This document shows positions 33,639 through 42,062 of a DNA stretch of 64,000 nucleotides, one piece after another (positions within the stretch are counted from its first letter, which is position 1; each line of letters starts with the position of its first letter). The translations under genes were made by a program, and so were the position numbers. The notes beneath the pieces were generated by a model. It was not told the DNA's origin and searched no databases. It saw nothing but the letters and a program-made list of their open reading frames with translations. The stretch comes from an uncultured Eubacteriales bacterium (GTDB lineage: Bacteria; Bacillota; Clostridia; Lachnospirales; Lachnospiraceae): NCBI GenBank assembly GCA_900317515.1, contig ONHA01000022.1:1-64000 (forward strand), read 5' to 3'.

Positions 33639-33665
33639 AAAACGGCCGCATAAGCGGCCGTTTTT
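33639..33665 (+). terminator. Terminator after the cystatin-like lipoprotein
   Basis: AACGGCCGC and GCGGCCGTT arms with a 4-nt loop followed by T5. An extended -10 (TGGTATACT, 33667-33675) lies directly behind it and could start the ABC operon. Confidence 0.85.
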
Positions 33666-33708
33666 GTGGTATACTGTAAAAAGACTATCTTTGCGGAGGT
33701 TATTGAAA

Positions 33709-35442
33709 TTGAAACGACTCCTGACATTTCTCAAGGATTACCGACGGGAGGCGGTGCTTGCGCCGGCTCTCAAGATGCTGGAGGCATTTTTTGACCTGTT
33801 TGTACCGCTGGTCACGGCCGACATCATCAACCGGGGCATCGGAAACGGGGATACCGGCTACATCATGTCCCATGTCATGATTCTTATTTTACTGGGACTT
33901 CTGGGCCTTGCGGCCTCGATCACGGCCCAGTACTTTGCGGCGAAGGCTGCGGTCGGGGTCTCCACCGCGATGCGGCACACCCTCTTTGACCACATCCAGT
34001 CCTTCGGGTTCTCCGACCTCGACAAGGCCGGCACGGGAACCCTCATCACCCGCATGACCTCGGATATCAACCAGGTGCAGAACGGCGTCAACCTCTTTCT
34101 GCGCCTCTTCCTGCGCTCGCCCTTCATCGTCTTCGGCGCGATGATCATGGCCTTCACGATCAGCGTGAAGGCGGCTCTCATCTTCGTCGTCGCGATCCCG
34201 GTGCTGGCCGTGATCGTCTTCGGCATCATGAAGGTGACGAGACCTCTCTACCGGGGCGTGCAGGGGAACCTTGATGCGCTCACCGGGGCGGTCCGCGAGA
34301 ACCTGACCGGCATCCGCGTCGTGCGCGCCTTCGGGCGGGAGGAGGCCGAGACGGCCCGCTTCCACAAGGAAAATGCAAGGCTCACCCGCTCCCAGCTCCA
34401 TGTCGGGAGTATTTCGGCCCTCATGAACCCGCTTACCTTCGCCGTCGTAAACATCGCTCTCATCGTGCTCCTTAACACGGGGGCATTTGAGATCAATGTG
34501 GGCGGGCTCGCCCAGGGCGACGTCATCGCGCTCGTAAACTACCTGAACCAGATCCTTGTCGAGCTTGTAAAGCTCGCGAATCTCATCGTCCAGGTGACGC
34601 GCGCGCTGGCCTCCGCGGACCGCGTGGATGAGATCTTAAGGACCGAGCCCGTGATGCAGTACGGTGCAAGGGACTTTGCGAAGGCGGATCCGAACGCACC
34701 GGCGGTTCTCTTCGACCATGTACATTTAACCTACCCGGGAGGCGGTGGAGAGAGCCTTACGGACATCTCCTTCACTGCGATGCCGGGCGAGACGATCGGC
34801 GTCATCGGCGGCACGGGCTCCGGCAAATCCTCGCTGGTGAACCTCATTCCGCGCTTCTATGACCGGACGGACGGCACGATCCGCCTCTTCGGGATCCGGG
34901 TGGAGAACCTTAAGAAGGAGGCCATCGACGAGACGGTGTCCATCGCGCTCCAGAAAGCGGCGCTCTTCTCGGGCACGATCCGCTCGAACCTTCTCATGGG
35001 GAAGAAGGATGCAACAGAGGAGGACATGTGGCGGGCGCTTACGGCAGCCCAGGGAGCCGATTTTGTGCGCGGTAAGAAGGACGGGCTCGATGCGGTCGTG
35101 GAGCAGGGCGGCCGGAACTTCTCCGGCGGCCAGCGGCAGCGCCTCACGGTTGCCCGGGCTCTCATAGCGGAGCCGAAGATCCTCATTTTAGATGATTCCG
35201 CGAGCGCCCTCGATTACGCGACGGATGCGGCGCTCCGCCGGGCCATCCGGGAGATGTCCGGCAAAATGACCGTCTTCATCGTGAGCCAGCGGGCCAACTC
35301 GGTCATGCAGGCCGACAAGATCATCGTGCTCGATGAGGGGCGCGCGGTCGGCATGGGCACCCACGAGGAGCTCCTCCGCACATGTGAAGTCTACCGGGAT
35401 ATCTACGAGAGCCAGTTCGGAAAGGGGGCGGCCGCAAGATGA
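33709..35442 (+). CDS. Heterodimeric ABC exporter, subunit with degenerate Walker B
   Basis: 577 residues from TTG at 33709, chosen for GGAGG 9 nt upstream. Six membrane helices cover residues ~1-300, the nucleotide-binding domain ~330-577. Walker A is GGTGSGKSSLV and the signature is FSGGQRQRL. After Walker B the sequence is ILDDSASALD, so the catalytic Glu is replaced by Asp, as in the regulatory half of TM287/288-type and BmrC/D-type exporters. The partner starts within its stop codon (ATGA). Multidrug or lipid export is usual for this class; the substrate is unknown. Confidence 0.92.
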   Translation: MKRLLTFLKDYRREAVLAPALKMLEAFFDLFVPLVTADIINRGIGNGDTGYIMSHVMILILLGLLGLAASITAQYFAAKAAVGVSTAMRHTLFDHIQSFGFSDLDKAGTGTLITRMTSDINQVQNGVNLFLRLFLRSPFIVFGAMIMAFTISVKAALIFVVAIPVLAVIVFGIMKVTRPLYRGVQGNLDALTGAVRENLTGIRVVRAFGREEAETARFHKENARLTRSQLHVGSISALMNPLTFAVVNIALIVLLNTGAFEINVGGLAQGDVIALVNYLNQILVELVKLANLIVQVTRALASADRVDEILRTEPVMQYGARDFAKADPNAPAVLFDHVHLTYPGGGGESLTDISFTAMPGETIGVIGGTGSGKSSLVNLIPRFYDRTDGTIRLFGIRVENLKKEAIDETVSIALQKAALFSGTIRSNLLMGKKDATEEDMWRALTAAQGADFVRGKKDGLDAVVEQGGRNFSGGQRQRLTVARALIAEPKILILDDSASALDYATDAALRRAIREMSGKMTVFIVSQRANSVMQADKIIVLDEGRAVGMGTHEELLRTCEVYRDIYESQFGKGAAAR

Positions 35443-37220
35443 AGAAGAAAAATGAAAAAATGAGCCGCGAAAAAATGGCAGCCACCCTGAAGCGGGTACT
35501 GATTCTCATTCGCCCTTATCGCTTCTTCGTGATCGCGAGCCTTGTCGCGGCGGCGGTCTCCGTGGGAGGGCAGCTCCTCATTCCGATCCTGACCGGCGAC
35601 GCGATCGACTATATGATCGGCCTCGGGAGAGTTGATTTTCCGGCGGTCGGCAAGACCGCGGTCTTCATCGGCCTTGCGCTCCTTTTATCCGCGGCGGCCC
35701 AGTGGGTCATGGGGATCTGCAACAACAGGATCACCTACAATGTGACGCGGGATCTCCGCAACAAGGCGGTGAGAAAGATCGAGACGCTTCCCCTGTCCTA
35801 CCTTGACACCCACCTGACCGGCGACCTGGTCTCCCGCGTGATCGCGGACGCCGACCTGGTCTCCGACGGACTCTTAATGGGCTTCACCCAGCTCTTTACC
35901 GGTGTCCTGACCATCATCGGCACTCTGGTCTTCATGCTCAGGGTGAGCCTTCCGATCGCGCTCGTCGTGATCCTGGTCACGCCGCTCTCGCTTATCGTGG
36001 CGGCCTTCATCGCGAACAAAACCTACCGGTTCTTCCATCTGCAGAGCGATATCCGCGGCGAGGAGACCGCCATCGTAAATGAAGACATCGAGGGTATGCG
36101 CGTCATCCGCGCCTTCGGAGCCGAGAAGGAGGCCCTGGAGCGGTTCGACAAAGTGAACAATGAACTCGCCGGGGCGAGCCTTAAGGCGACATTTTACTCC
36201 AGCATCACGAACCCGGCGACCAGATTTGTCAACAGCGTGGTCTACGCGGGCGTAATTCTGGCCGGAGCCCTGTTCGCGGTGTCGGGCGGCATCACGGTCG
36301 GCCAGCTGTCCGTCTTTCTGACCTACGCGAACCAGTACACAAAGCCCTTCAACGAGATCTCGGGGGTTGTGACGGAGCTCACCAACGCGCTGGCCTGCGC
36401 GGCCCGCATTTTCGAGCTCTATGACGCCGAGCCGGATCCGGCGGACACGGCGGACGCGCGGGAGCTTCTGCCGGAGGAGGCGGACGGCCATGTATCGCTC
36501 GACCGCGTTGCCTTCCGCTATGTGCCGGATCGGCCCCTCATCGAGAATTTCTCGCTGGACGTTATGCCGGGTCAGCGCGTCGCGATCGTCGGCCCGACCG
36601 GCTGCGGCAAGACGACGCTTATCAACCTCCTGATGCGGTTCTACGACGTGGACGAGGGTTCGATCAGCGTCTCAGGCACGGATATTCGAAAAATAAGAAG
36701 AAAGAGCCTCCGCGCCTCCTACGGCATGGTGCTGCAGGAGACCTGGCTCAAGGCCGGAACGATTGCGGAAAATATCGCCTACGGAGACCCCCACGCCTCC
36801 CACGAGGAGATCGAGGCGGCGGCGAGGGCGGCGCATGCGCATGGTTTCATTTCCAGACTTCCGGAAGGGTATGATACGGTGATCTCCGAGGACGGCGGCC
36901 AGCTCTCCCAGGGTGAGAAGCAGCTCCTGTGCATCGCCCGCGTTATGCTTTCCCTGCCGCCGATGCTGATCCTCGACGAGGCGACCTCCAGCATCGACAC
37001 CCGCACGGAGATGCGGATCCAGAAGGCCTTCAACCGGATGATGGAGGGCAGGACTTCCTTCATTGTCGCCCACAGGCTCTCGACGATCCGGGAGGCGGAC
37101 GTGATCCTGGTCATGAACGACGGCCATATCGTGGAGAAGGGGACCCACGACGAGCTGCTCCTTAAGGGCGGCTTCTATGCGAAGCTCTACAACTCCCAGT
37201 TCGAGGGCGCGGCGATCTGA
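35439..37220 (+). CDS. Heterodimeric ABC exporter, catalytic subunit
   Basis: 593 residues, coupled by ATGA overlap. Membrane domain to ~residue 320, then Walker A GPTGCGKTTLI, signature LSQGEKQLL and Walker B MLILDEATSSID with an intact catalytic Glu. The altered signature (LSQGE rather than LSGGQ) would pair with the degenerate Walker B of the partner to make the inactive site, while this subunit's Walker B with the partner's FSGGQ makes the active site. This complementary pattern strongly supports a functional heterodimer. Confidence 0.93.
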   Translation: MKKKNEKMSREKMAATLKRVLILIRPYRFFVIASLVAAAVSVGGQLLIPILTGDAIDYMIGLGRVDFPAVGKTAVFIGLALLLSAAAQWVMGICNNRITYNVTRDLRNKAVRKIETLPLSYLDTHLTGDLVSRVIADADLVSDGLLMGFTQLFTGVLTIIGTLVFMLRVSLPIALVVILVTPLSLIVAAFIANKTYRFFHLQSDIRGEETAIVNEDIEGMRVIRAFGAEKEALERFDKVNNELAGASLKATFYSSITNPATRFVNSVVYAGVILAGALFAVSGGITVGQLSVFLTYANQYTKPFNEISGVVTELTNALACAARIFELYDAEPDPADTADARELLPEEADGHVSLDRVAFRYVPDRPLIENFSLDVMPGQRVAIVGPTGCGKTTLINLLMRFYDVDEGSISVSGTDIRKIRRKSLRASYGMVLQETWLKAGTIAENIAYGDPHASHEEIEAAARAAHAHGFISRLPEGYDTVISEDGGQLSQGEKQLLCIARVMLSLPPMLILDEATSSIDTRTEMRIQKAFNRMMEGRTSFIVAHRLSTIREADVILVMNDGHIVEKGTHDELLLKGGFYAKLYNSQFEGAAI

Positions 37221-37340
37221 CGCATAAAAGGATTAAGTTTTTATAAAACCGCCCGGCCTCTTCTTGCCACGCCTGACCTTTCGCGTTATAGTTAGGGGAA
37301 TGAACCGCGGGAGCGGTCCGTCAAAACGGAGGACTATACT

Positions 37341-37769
37341 ATGAGAAACTTTTTAGCGAGACTCGGAGACGGCATGAGGAGATTTATGCAGGGGCGCTAC
37401 GGGATGGATGATCTCAACCGGTGCCTTTACTGGTCGTTTCTGGTGCTCTTTATTCTGGAACTGATTATTCCCTTCCGCCCGGTCAAAGCGGTGCTGGGAT
37501 GGGTCACCCTCGCCATCATCATCTGGGAGACCTTCCGCATGTTCTCGAGAAACATCCCGAAGCGGTATTCCGAGAACCTGAAGTTCCTCGACATGACCGC
37601 GGGACTGCGCAGGGCGATGCGCTTAAACCGGAGGAAATTCGACGACCGGAAGACCTACCGCTACTTTAAGTGCCCGGGCTGCGGCCAGGAGGTGCGCGTC
37701 CCGAAGGGCAAGGGCCGCATCAGGATCACCTGCCCGAAGTGTCATCAGTCTTTTGAGAAGACGGTCTGA
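37341..37769 (+). CDS. Small membrane protein with C-terminal zinc ribbon
   Basis: 142 residues after ACGGAGGA. Two hydrophobic helices (LYWSFLVLFILELIIPF and VLGWVTLAIIIWETF) are followed by a basic region. The C-terminal zinc ribbon is FKCPGCGQEVRVPKGKGRIRITCPKCHQSF, with CPxC pairs at residues ~114-137. Homologues in Clostridia are of unknown function. It is the first of three clustered genes, with DUF5685 and a DnaJ-like protein. Confidence 0.8.
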   Translation: MRNFLARLGDGMRRFMQGRYGMDDLNRCLYWSFLVLFILELIIPFRPVKAVLGWVTLAIIIWETFRMFSRNIPKRYSENLKFLDMTAGLRRAMRLNRRKFDDRKTYRYFKCPGCGQEVRVPKGKGRIRITCPKCHQSFEKTV

Positions 37770-37801
37770 AGCATTTTCAAATCCTGCAAGGAGGTTTTTC
37801 G

Positions 37802-38635
37802 GTGTTCGGCTATATTACGGTGAATCAGGATGAACTGAAAATGAAAGACGTTCGCCGCTATAAAAGCTACTACTGCGGTCTCTGCCATGAGCTTGGGGAG
37901 CGGCACGGAAATATAGGGCGCCTGACGCTCAATTATGATATGACCTTTCTTGCGATCCTTCTCGCCGCTCTCTACGAGACGCCGATGAAGACGGAGAAGA
38001 AGCGGTGCGTGCCGCATCCCTTCACGAAGCAGGAGATGCTCTACGGCGAATACACCGGCTATACGGCCGACATGGACATGCTGCTGACCTGGTACAAGAT
38101 GGCGGACGACGTGAGCGACGAGAACAGCGTGAAAGCCCGCGCGTTCATGAGGACCAGGAAAAAGGATATCGAGAAGCTGAAGGCTGCCTATCCGCGTCAG
38201 TCGAAGGCGATGGAGGAGAACTTTAAGAAGCTCTCCGAAGCCGAGTTTGCCAATATCCATGACCTCGACTATGTCTCCGGCCTTTTCGGCGGCATGATCG
38301 CGGAGGTGTTCGTCCCGAAGCAGGACGAGTGGGCCGACGAGCTCTACCGCATGGGCTTCTATCTCGGAAAATTCATCTACCTGCTGGATGCCTACGAAGA
38401 TCTGGAGAAGGATGCCAAAAACGGTGAGTACAATCCCTGGGAGAACCAGAAAGGCCGGAAGGATTTCGACGCGCTGGTTGAGAACACGCTGACCATGATG
38501 ATCGCGGAGAGCGCCAGGGAGTTTGAGAAGCTGCCGATCCTTGAGGATGTTGACATTTTAAGAAACATCATGTATTCCGGAGTCTGGTCCAGATATGAGA
38601 CCGTTAAGAAGAAACGGGAAGAGGGAAAGAAATGA
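37802..38635 (+). CDS. DUF5685 family protein
   Basis: 277 residues from GTG at 37802, preceded by AAGGAGG at 7 nt. The start MFGYITVNQDELKMKDVRRYKSYYCGLCHELG is the family signature with CGLC. A conserved RLTLNYDMTFLAILLAALYE segment follows, then YVSGLFGGMIAEVF and FYLGKFIYLLDAYEDLEKD near residue 190. These DxxED-like helices resemble an all-alpha prenyltransferase fold, but this is an impression only. Function unknown. It overlaps the DnaJ-like gene by ATGA. Confidence 0.85.
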   Translation: MFGYITVNQDELKMKDVRRYKSYYCGLCHELGERHGNIGRLTLNYDMTFLAILLAALYETPMKTEKKRCVPHPFTKQEMLYGEYTGYTADMDMLLTWYKMADDVSDENSVKARAFMRTRKKDIEKLKAAYPRQSKAMEENFKKLSEAEFANIHDLDYVSGLFGGMIAEVFVPKQDEWADELYRMGFYLGKFIYLLDAYEDLEKDAKNGEYNPWENQKGRKDFDALVENTLTMMIAESAREFEKLPILEDVDILRNIMYSGVWSRYETVKKKREEGKK

Positions 38636-39384
38636 TAGCAGATCCATACAAGGTGCTCGGCGTAGATCCGGGCTGTACGGACGCCGAGCTGAAAAAATCA
38701 TACAGGGACCTGAGCAAGAGGTGGCATCCGGACCAGAATCCCAACAATGAGAAGATGGCGGAAGAGCGCTTCAAGGAGATCCAGGAGGCCTACCGCCAGA
38801 TCGTTGACGCCAGAGAGCGGGGGACCAGCCCCTACGGAAGCTCCTACGGACAGAGCTCCTACGGTCAGAGTTCTTACGGGCAGAGCTCCTACAGCGGACA
38901 GAATTCGCAGCAGGGCGGTTCCGGGTACGCGGATTACGGGTACGGTTCATTTTTCAACCAGTTTAACCAGTGGCAGCAGTATTCGAGCGGCAGGCGGCAG
39001 GAGCAGGAATCCTCCGAGGAGATGGCGGCGCGCAACTACATCAACAGCGGGTACTACCGGGAGGCGCTGAATGCGCTTGAGGGCGTCGAGATCGGCCGCC
39101 GCGGCGCGAAATGGTACTACTATGCGGCCATGGCCAACCAGGGACTCGGCAACAACGTGACCGCTCTCGAGTACGCCAAGCGGGCCTCGGACATGGAGCC
39201 GGACAACATGATCTACGCGTCCTTCCTGTCCCAGCTTAACAACAGCGGCAGCTGGTACCAGCGGCAGAACGTCAATTACGGGTTCGGCGGAATGGGCAGG
39301 GCCGGCAACAGCTCATGGTGCCTGTCGATCATCATGCTCAATCTCTGCTGCAATTTGATGGGCGGCCGGATTTTCTGGTGTTAA
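38632..39384 (+). CDS. DnaJ-domain protein with SYGQS repeats, TPR-like region and Cys-rich tail
   Basis: 250 residues. The J domain covers residues 3-65 with the HPD motif (RWHPDQNPNN). Residues 66-110 are low complexity with SYGQS repeats and Gly/Gln/Tyr, like phase-separating prion-type segments. Residues ~125-205 are helical with a TPR-like pattern (YREALNALEG...ALEYAKRASDMEPDN). The last 16 residues are hydrophobic and Cys-rich (LNLCCNLMGG, ending FWC). It is an Hsp70 co-chaperone of the specialised class. Coupling to DUF5685 suggests that protein as client or partner. Confidence 0.88.
   Translation: MIADPYKVLGVDPGCTDAELKKSYRDLSKRWHPDQNPNNEKMAEERFKEIQEAYRQIVDARERGTSPYGSSYGQSSYGQSSYGQSSYSGQNSQQGGSGYADYGYGSFFNQFNQWQQYSSGRRQEQESSEEMAARNYINSGYYREALNALEGVEIGRRGAKWYYYAAMANQGLGNNVTALEYAKRASDMEPDNMIYASFLSQLNNSGSWYQRQNVNYGFGGMGRAGNSSWCLSIIMLNLCCNLMGGRIFWC
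38839..38902 (+). repeat. Four imperfect 15-bp repeats coding SYGQS
   Basis: AGCTCCTACGGACAG-like units with synonymous changes within the DnaJ-like gene. Confidence 0.75.
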
Positions 39385-39398
39385 ATCTTAAATTTTAT

Positions 39399-39436
39399 GC
39401 GGAGCGTGAAGGAAACCTCACTCTCCGCTTTTCTTT
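39399..39436 (+). terminator. Terminator after the DnaJ-like gene
   Basis: GCGGAG...GTGA pairs with TCAC...CTCCGC, then CTTTTCTTT. Confidence 0.7.
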
Positions 39437-39457
39437 ATCAGGCTTTTGTGTTAAAAT
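39429..39457 (+). promoter_or_regulatory. Candidate promoter of the polysaccharide operon, extended -10
   Basis: TAAAAT at 39452-39457 preceded by TG at 39449-39450; the -35 (TTTTCT, 39429-39434) is weak. It lies 45 nt before the first operon gene. Confidence 0.4.
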
Positions 39458-39501
39458 ATTGTGAGTTTTAAGCTTTAAGCCCGGAGGATATTACACGTAA
39501 A

Positions 39502-40872
39502 ATGAGTGAAATGAGACACGATCTCCTTCTTCGGACAATCAAACTGGGAAATGCCGTCCTCATGACGCTGCCGTTTGCCGCGGCGTGGATGCTGTTCTAC
39601 GGTCACCAGCTCTATCTCGAGCCGTTCTTCTTCAAGGGGAACTGGCTTGTTATTGTGCTGTATTTTCTGGTGTACGCGATGTACGGGCGGGTCTACGACG
39701 CGTTTCTGGTATCCCTCAATCCGATCTCCGAGATGGTCTACAGCCAGAGCCTTGCGGCGGCCGTCTCCGACGTGATCGCCTTCATCGTCATCTGGCTCCT
39801 CATGCGCTACTTCCCGAGCATCCTGCCGATGCTCATCGTGTTTGGTGCGCAGGTCGCCGTCTCGACCGCCTGGTCGGTGATCGTCCATAAGTGGTATTTC
39901 AGGACCTTTCCGGCCAAGCGCACGATCGTCGTCTACGATATGAGGGAGGGCATGGAGGAGCTGATCGCGGAGTACGGTCTCAGCAAGAAGTTCAAGGTGG
40001 AAAAGATCATCCCGGTCGACGACTGCATTAAGGAAGGGCTCTCGAACCTGAAAGCCGCGGAGGCCGTATACCTGTGCGGCATCCACAGCCGGGAGAGGAA
40101 TATCATTTTAAAATACTGCATCAAGGAGGGCATCACGGTCTACGTGATCCCGCGCATCGGCGACATCCTGATGAGCGGCGCAAAGAAAATGCACATGTTC
40201 CACCTGCCGGTCATGCGGGTGGACCGCTACAGCCCGCCGCCGGAATATGTCTTTGTGAAGCGCCTGATCGATATTCTGGTATCCCTTGTCATGCTGCTGA
40301 TCTTCTCGCCGGTCATGCTCATTACGGCGGCAGCCATCTGGGTGGAGGACCGCGGACCGGTCTTCTATAAGCAGTGTCGGCTCACGAAGGACGGAAAGAA
40401 ATTCAATGTCCTGAAATTCCGCAGCATGAGGACCGATGCCGAGCGCGACGGCGTTGCACGTCTGTCGAGCGGCAAGGATGACGACCGCGTGACGCACGTC
40501 GGAAGAGTGATCCGGAAATACAGGATCGACGAGCTGCCCCAGCTCCTGAATGTCCTTTCGGGCTCCATGAGCCTGGTCGGACCGAGGCCCGAGCGGCCGG
40601 AGATCGCCGCCCAGTACGAGGAGGAGCTGCCGGAGTTTTCACTCCGCCTGCAGGCCAAGGCGGGCCTCACGGGTCTTGCGCAGGTCTACGGAAAATACAA
40701 TACGAGTCCTTATGACAAGCTCCAGATGGATCTTATGTACATCGTGTCCCCGAGCATTCTCGAGGATCTCCGGATCATATTTGCGACCGTGAAGATCGTC
40801 TTTATGCCGGAGTCGACGGAGGGCGTTGAGAAGGGGCAGGAGACCGCAATGAGGAAGAAGGACGGAAAGTGA
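39502..40872 (+). CDS. Polyprenyl glycosylphosphotransferase (exopolysaccharide priming enzyme)
   Basis: 456 residues. Four N-terminal membrane helices (residues ~12-125) and a CoA-binding-like middle part come first. A helix follows (residues ~258-275) before the catalytic PglC-like domain with FVKRLIDILVSLVMLLIFSP, VEDRGPVFYKQCRLTKDGKKFNVLKFRSM, YRIDELPQLLNVLSGSMSLVGPRPERPE and KAGLTGLAQVYGK. These are the WcaJ/CpsE signatures. It attaches the first sugar phosphate to undecaprenyl phosphate and so starts the repeat unit made by the genes that follow. Confidence 0.94.
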   Translation: MSEMRHDLLLRTIKLGNAVLMTLPFAAAWMLFYGHQLYLEPFFFKGNWLVIVLYFLVYAMYGRVYDAFLVSLNPISEMVYSQSLAAAVSDVIAFIVIWLLMRYFPSILPMLIVFGAQVAVSTAWSVIVHKWYFRTFPAKRTIVVYDMREGMEELIAEYGLSKKFKVEKIIPVDDCIKEGLSNLKAAEAVYLCGIHSRERNIILKYCIKEGITVYVIPRIGDILMSGAKKMHMFHLPVMRVDRYSPPPEYVFVKRLIDILVSLVMLLIFSPVMLITAAAIWVEDRGPVFYKQCRLTKDGKKFNVLKFRSMRTDAERDGVARLSSGKDDDRVTHVGRVIRKYRIDELPQLLNVLSGSMSLVGPRPERPEIAAQYEEELPEFSLRLQAKAGLTGLAQVYGKYNTSPYDKLQMDLMYIVSPSILEDLRIIFATVKIVFMPESTEGVEKGQETAMRKKDGK

Positions 40873-40883
40873 CGGGAGAGAAC

Positions 40884-42047
40884 ATGAAGGAACGTTTATG
40901 CTACATCAGTGATACGGTCGGCTGGGTGGACGGCAATCCGGACGGCATTTTAAAGAAGAAGGCCTCCCAGATGGAGATCCTGTCCGGGTACTATGACGTG
41001 GATATGCTCGGCTTTGACCAGAGCCATGAACACATCGGCATAAGAAAGGCGGACGGCAGCTTCCATCCGATCAAGGATGTCCCGTCGAACCTCTTCGGAA
41101 AGGTCCTGAAACGGGAGCTCTTCTACCGAATGGCGGCGGCTTACTGCAGAAGAAAGAATATCCGCCGGGTCTATGTGCGCTATGCGCTGACGGACCCGAG
41201 CTTCCTCCGGTTCCTTAAATCGCTCCCGAAGGATGCCCAGGTCATGGTGGAGATCCCGACTTACCCTTATGACAAGGAGCGGGCGCAGAATCTGAAGGGC
41301 AGGATCCTGTCGGCGGAGGACCGCCATCTGATGCCCCGGCTCAAAAAATACGTGGACTACATTGCGACCTATTCGAAGGACGAGACCATTGCCGGCGTGC
41401 CCTGCGTAAACATGCAGAACGGGGTGGTCGTCGACAATATCAAGCTGAGGGAAATCAACACCGATCCCGGCGAGATCCGGCTTCTTGCGGTGGCCTCCAT
41501 GAACTTCTGGCACGGGTATGACCGGGTCATCATGGGCATGGGTGCCTACAAAAAGCAGCCCGGGGAGAAGAAGAGGATCGTTCTGCACCTGGTCGGCGAC
41601 GGCCCGGAAGTTCCGAATCTCAAAAAGATGGCGGAGGAGCAGGGCGTCGCGGAGGATGTCATTTTTCACGGCTTTAAGAGCGGCCGGGAGCTCGATGAGA
41701 TCTCCTTTATGTGCGACATCGCCGTGACCAACCTGGGACTGCACCGCCTGGGAGTCAATGAGAAATTCAGCCCCCTGAAGGTCCGCGAATACATGGCCCA
41801 GGGCTTCCCGATGATCAGCGTTCCCTCGGTCGACATCACGGATCTCCTCACGGGCCACCAGCTGCTGGTGCCGGTCGGAGATGAGCCTGTCAATATCGAG
41901 GATGTGGTTTCATTTTACAATGAGAAGGACCTCGGAAACCCGGAGAGCGCAAGGAAGGAAGCGGAGGCGCTGAGAAAGCTTGCCTCGGAATACTGCGACA
42001 TGAAGGTCGTCTTTGCCCCGGCTGTGGAAGCATTCCAAAAAGGATAA
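40884..42047 (+). CDS. Glycosyltransferase, GT4-like
   Basis: 387 residues from ATG at 40884 with GGGAGAG upstream; an overlapping GTG at 40869 is possible. The C-terminal Rossmann half has LHLVGDGPEVPNLKKMAEEQGVAEDVIFHGF, a DIAVTNLGLHRLGVNEKFSPLKVREYMAQGFPMIS segment and the family E-x7-E region in altered form. The donor sugar is unknown; GDP-mannose is plausible because its synthesis genes follow directly. Confidence 0.8.
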   Translation: MKERLCYISDTVGWVDGNPDGILKKKASQMEILSGYYDVDMLGFDQSHEHIGIRKADGSFHPIKDVPSNLFGKVLKRELFYRMAAAYCRRKNIRRVYVRYALTDPSFLRFLKSLPKDAQVMVEIPTYPYDKERAQNLKGRILSAEDRHLMPRLKKYVDYIATYSKDETIAGVPCVNMQNGVVVDNIKLREINTDPGEIRLLAVASMNFWHGYDRVIMGMGAYKKQPGEKKRIVLHLVGDGPEVPNLKKMAEEQGVAEDVIFHGFKSGRELDEISFMCDIAVTNLGLHRLGVNEKFSPLKVREYMAQGFPMISVPSVDITDLLTGHQLLVPVGDEPVNIEDVVSFYNEKDLGNPESARKEAEALRKLASEYCDMKVVFAPAVEAFQKG

Positions 42048-42062
42048 AACGCGGAGTTACAC

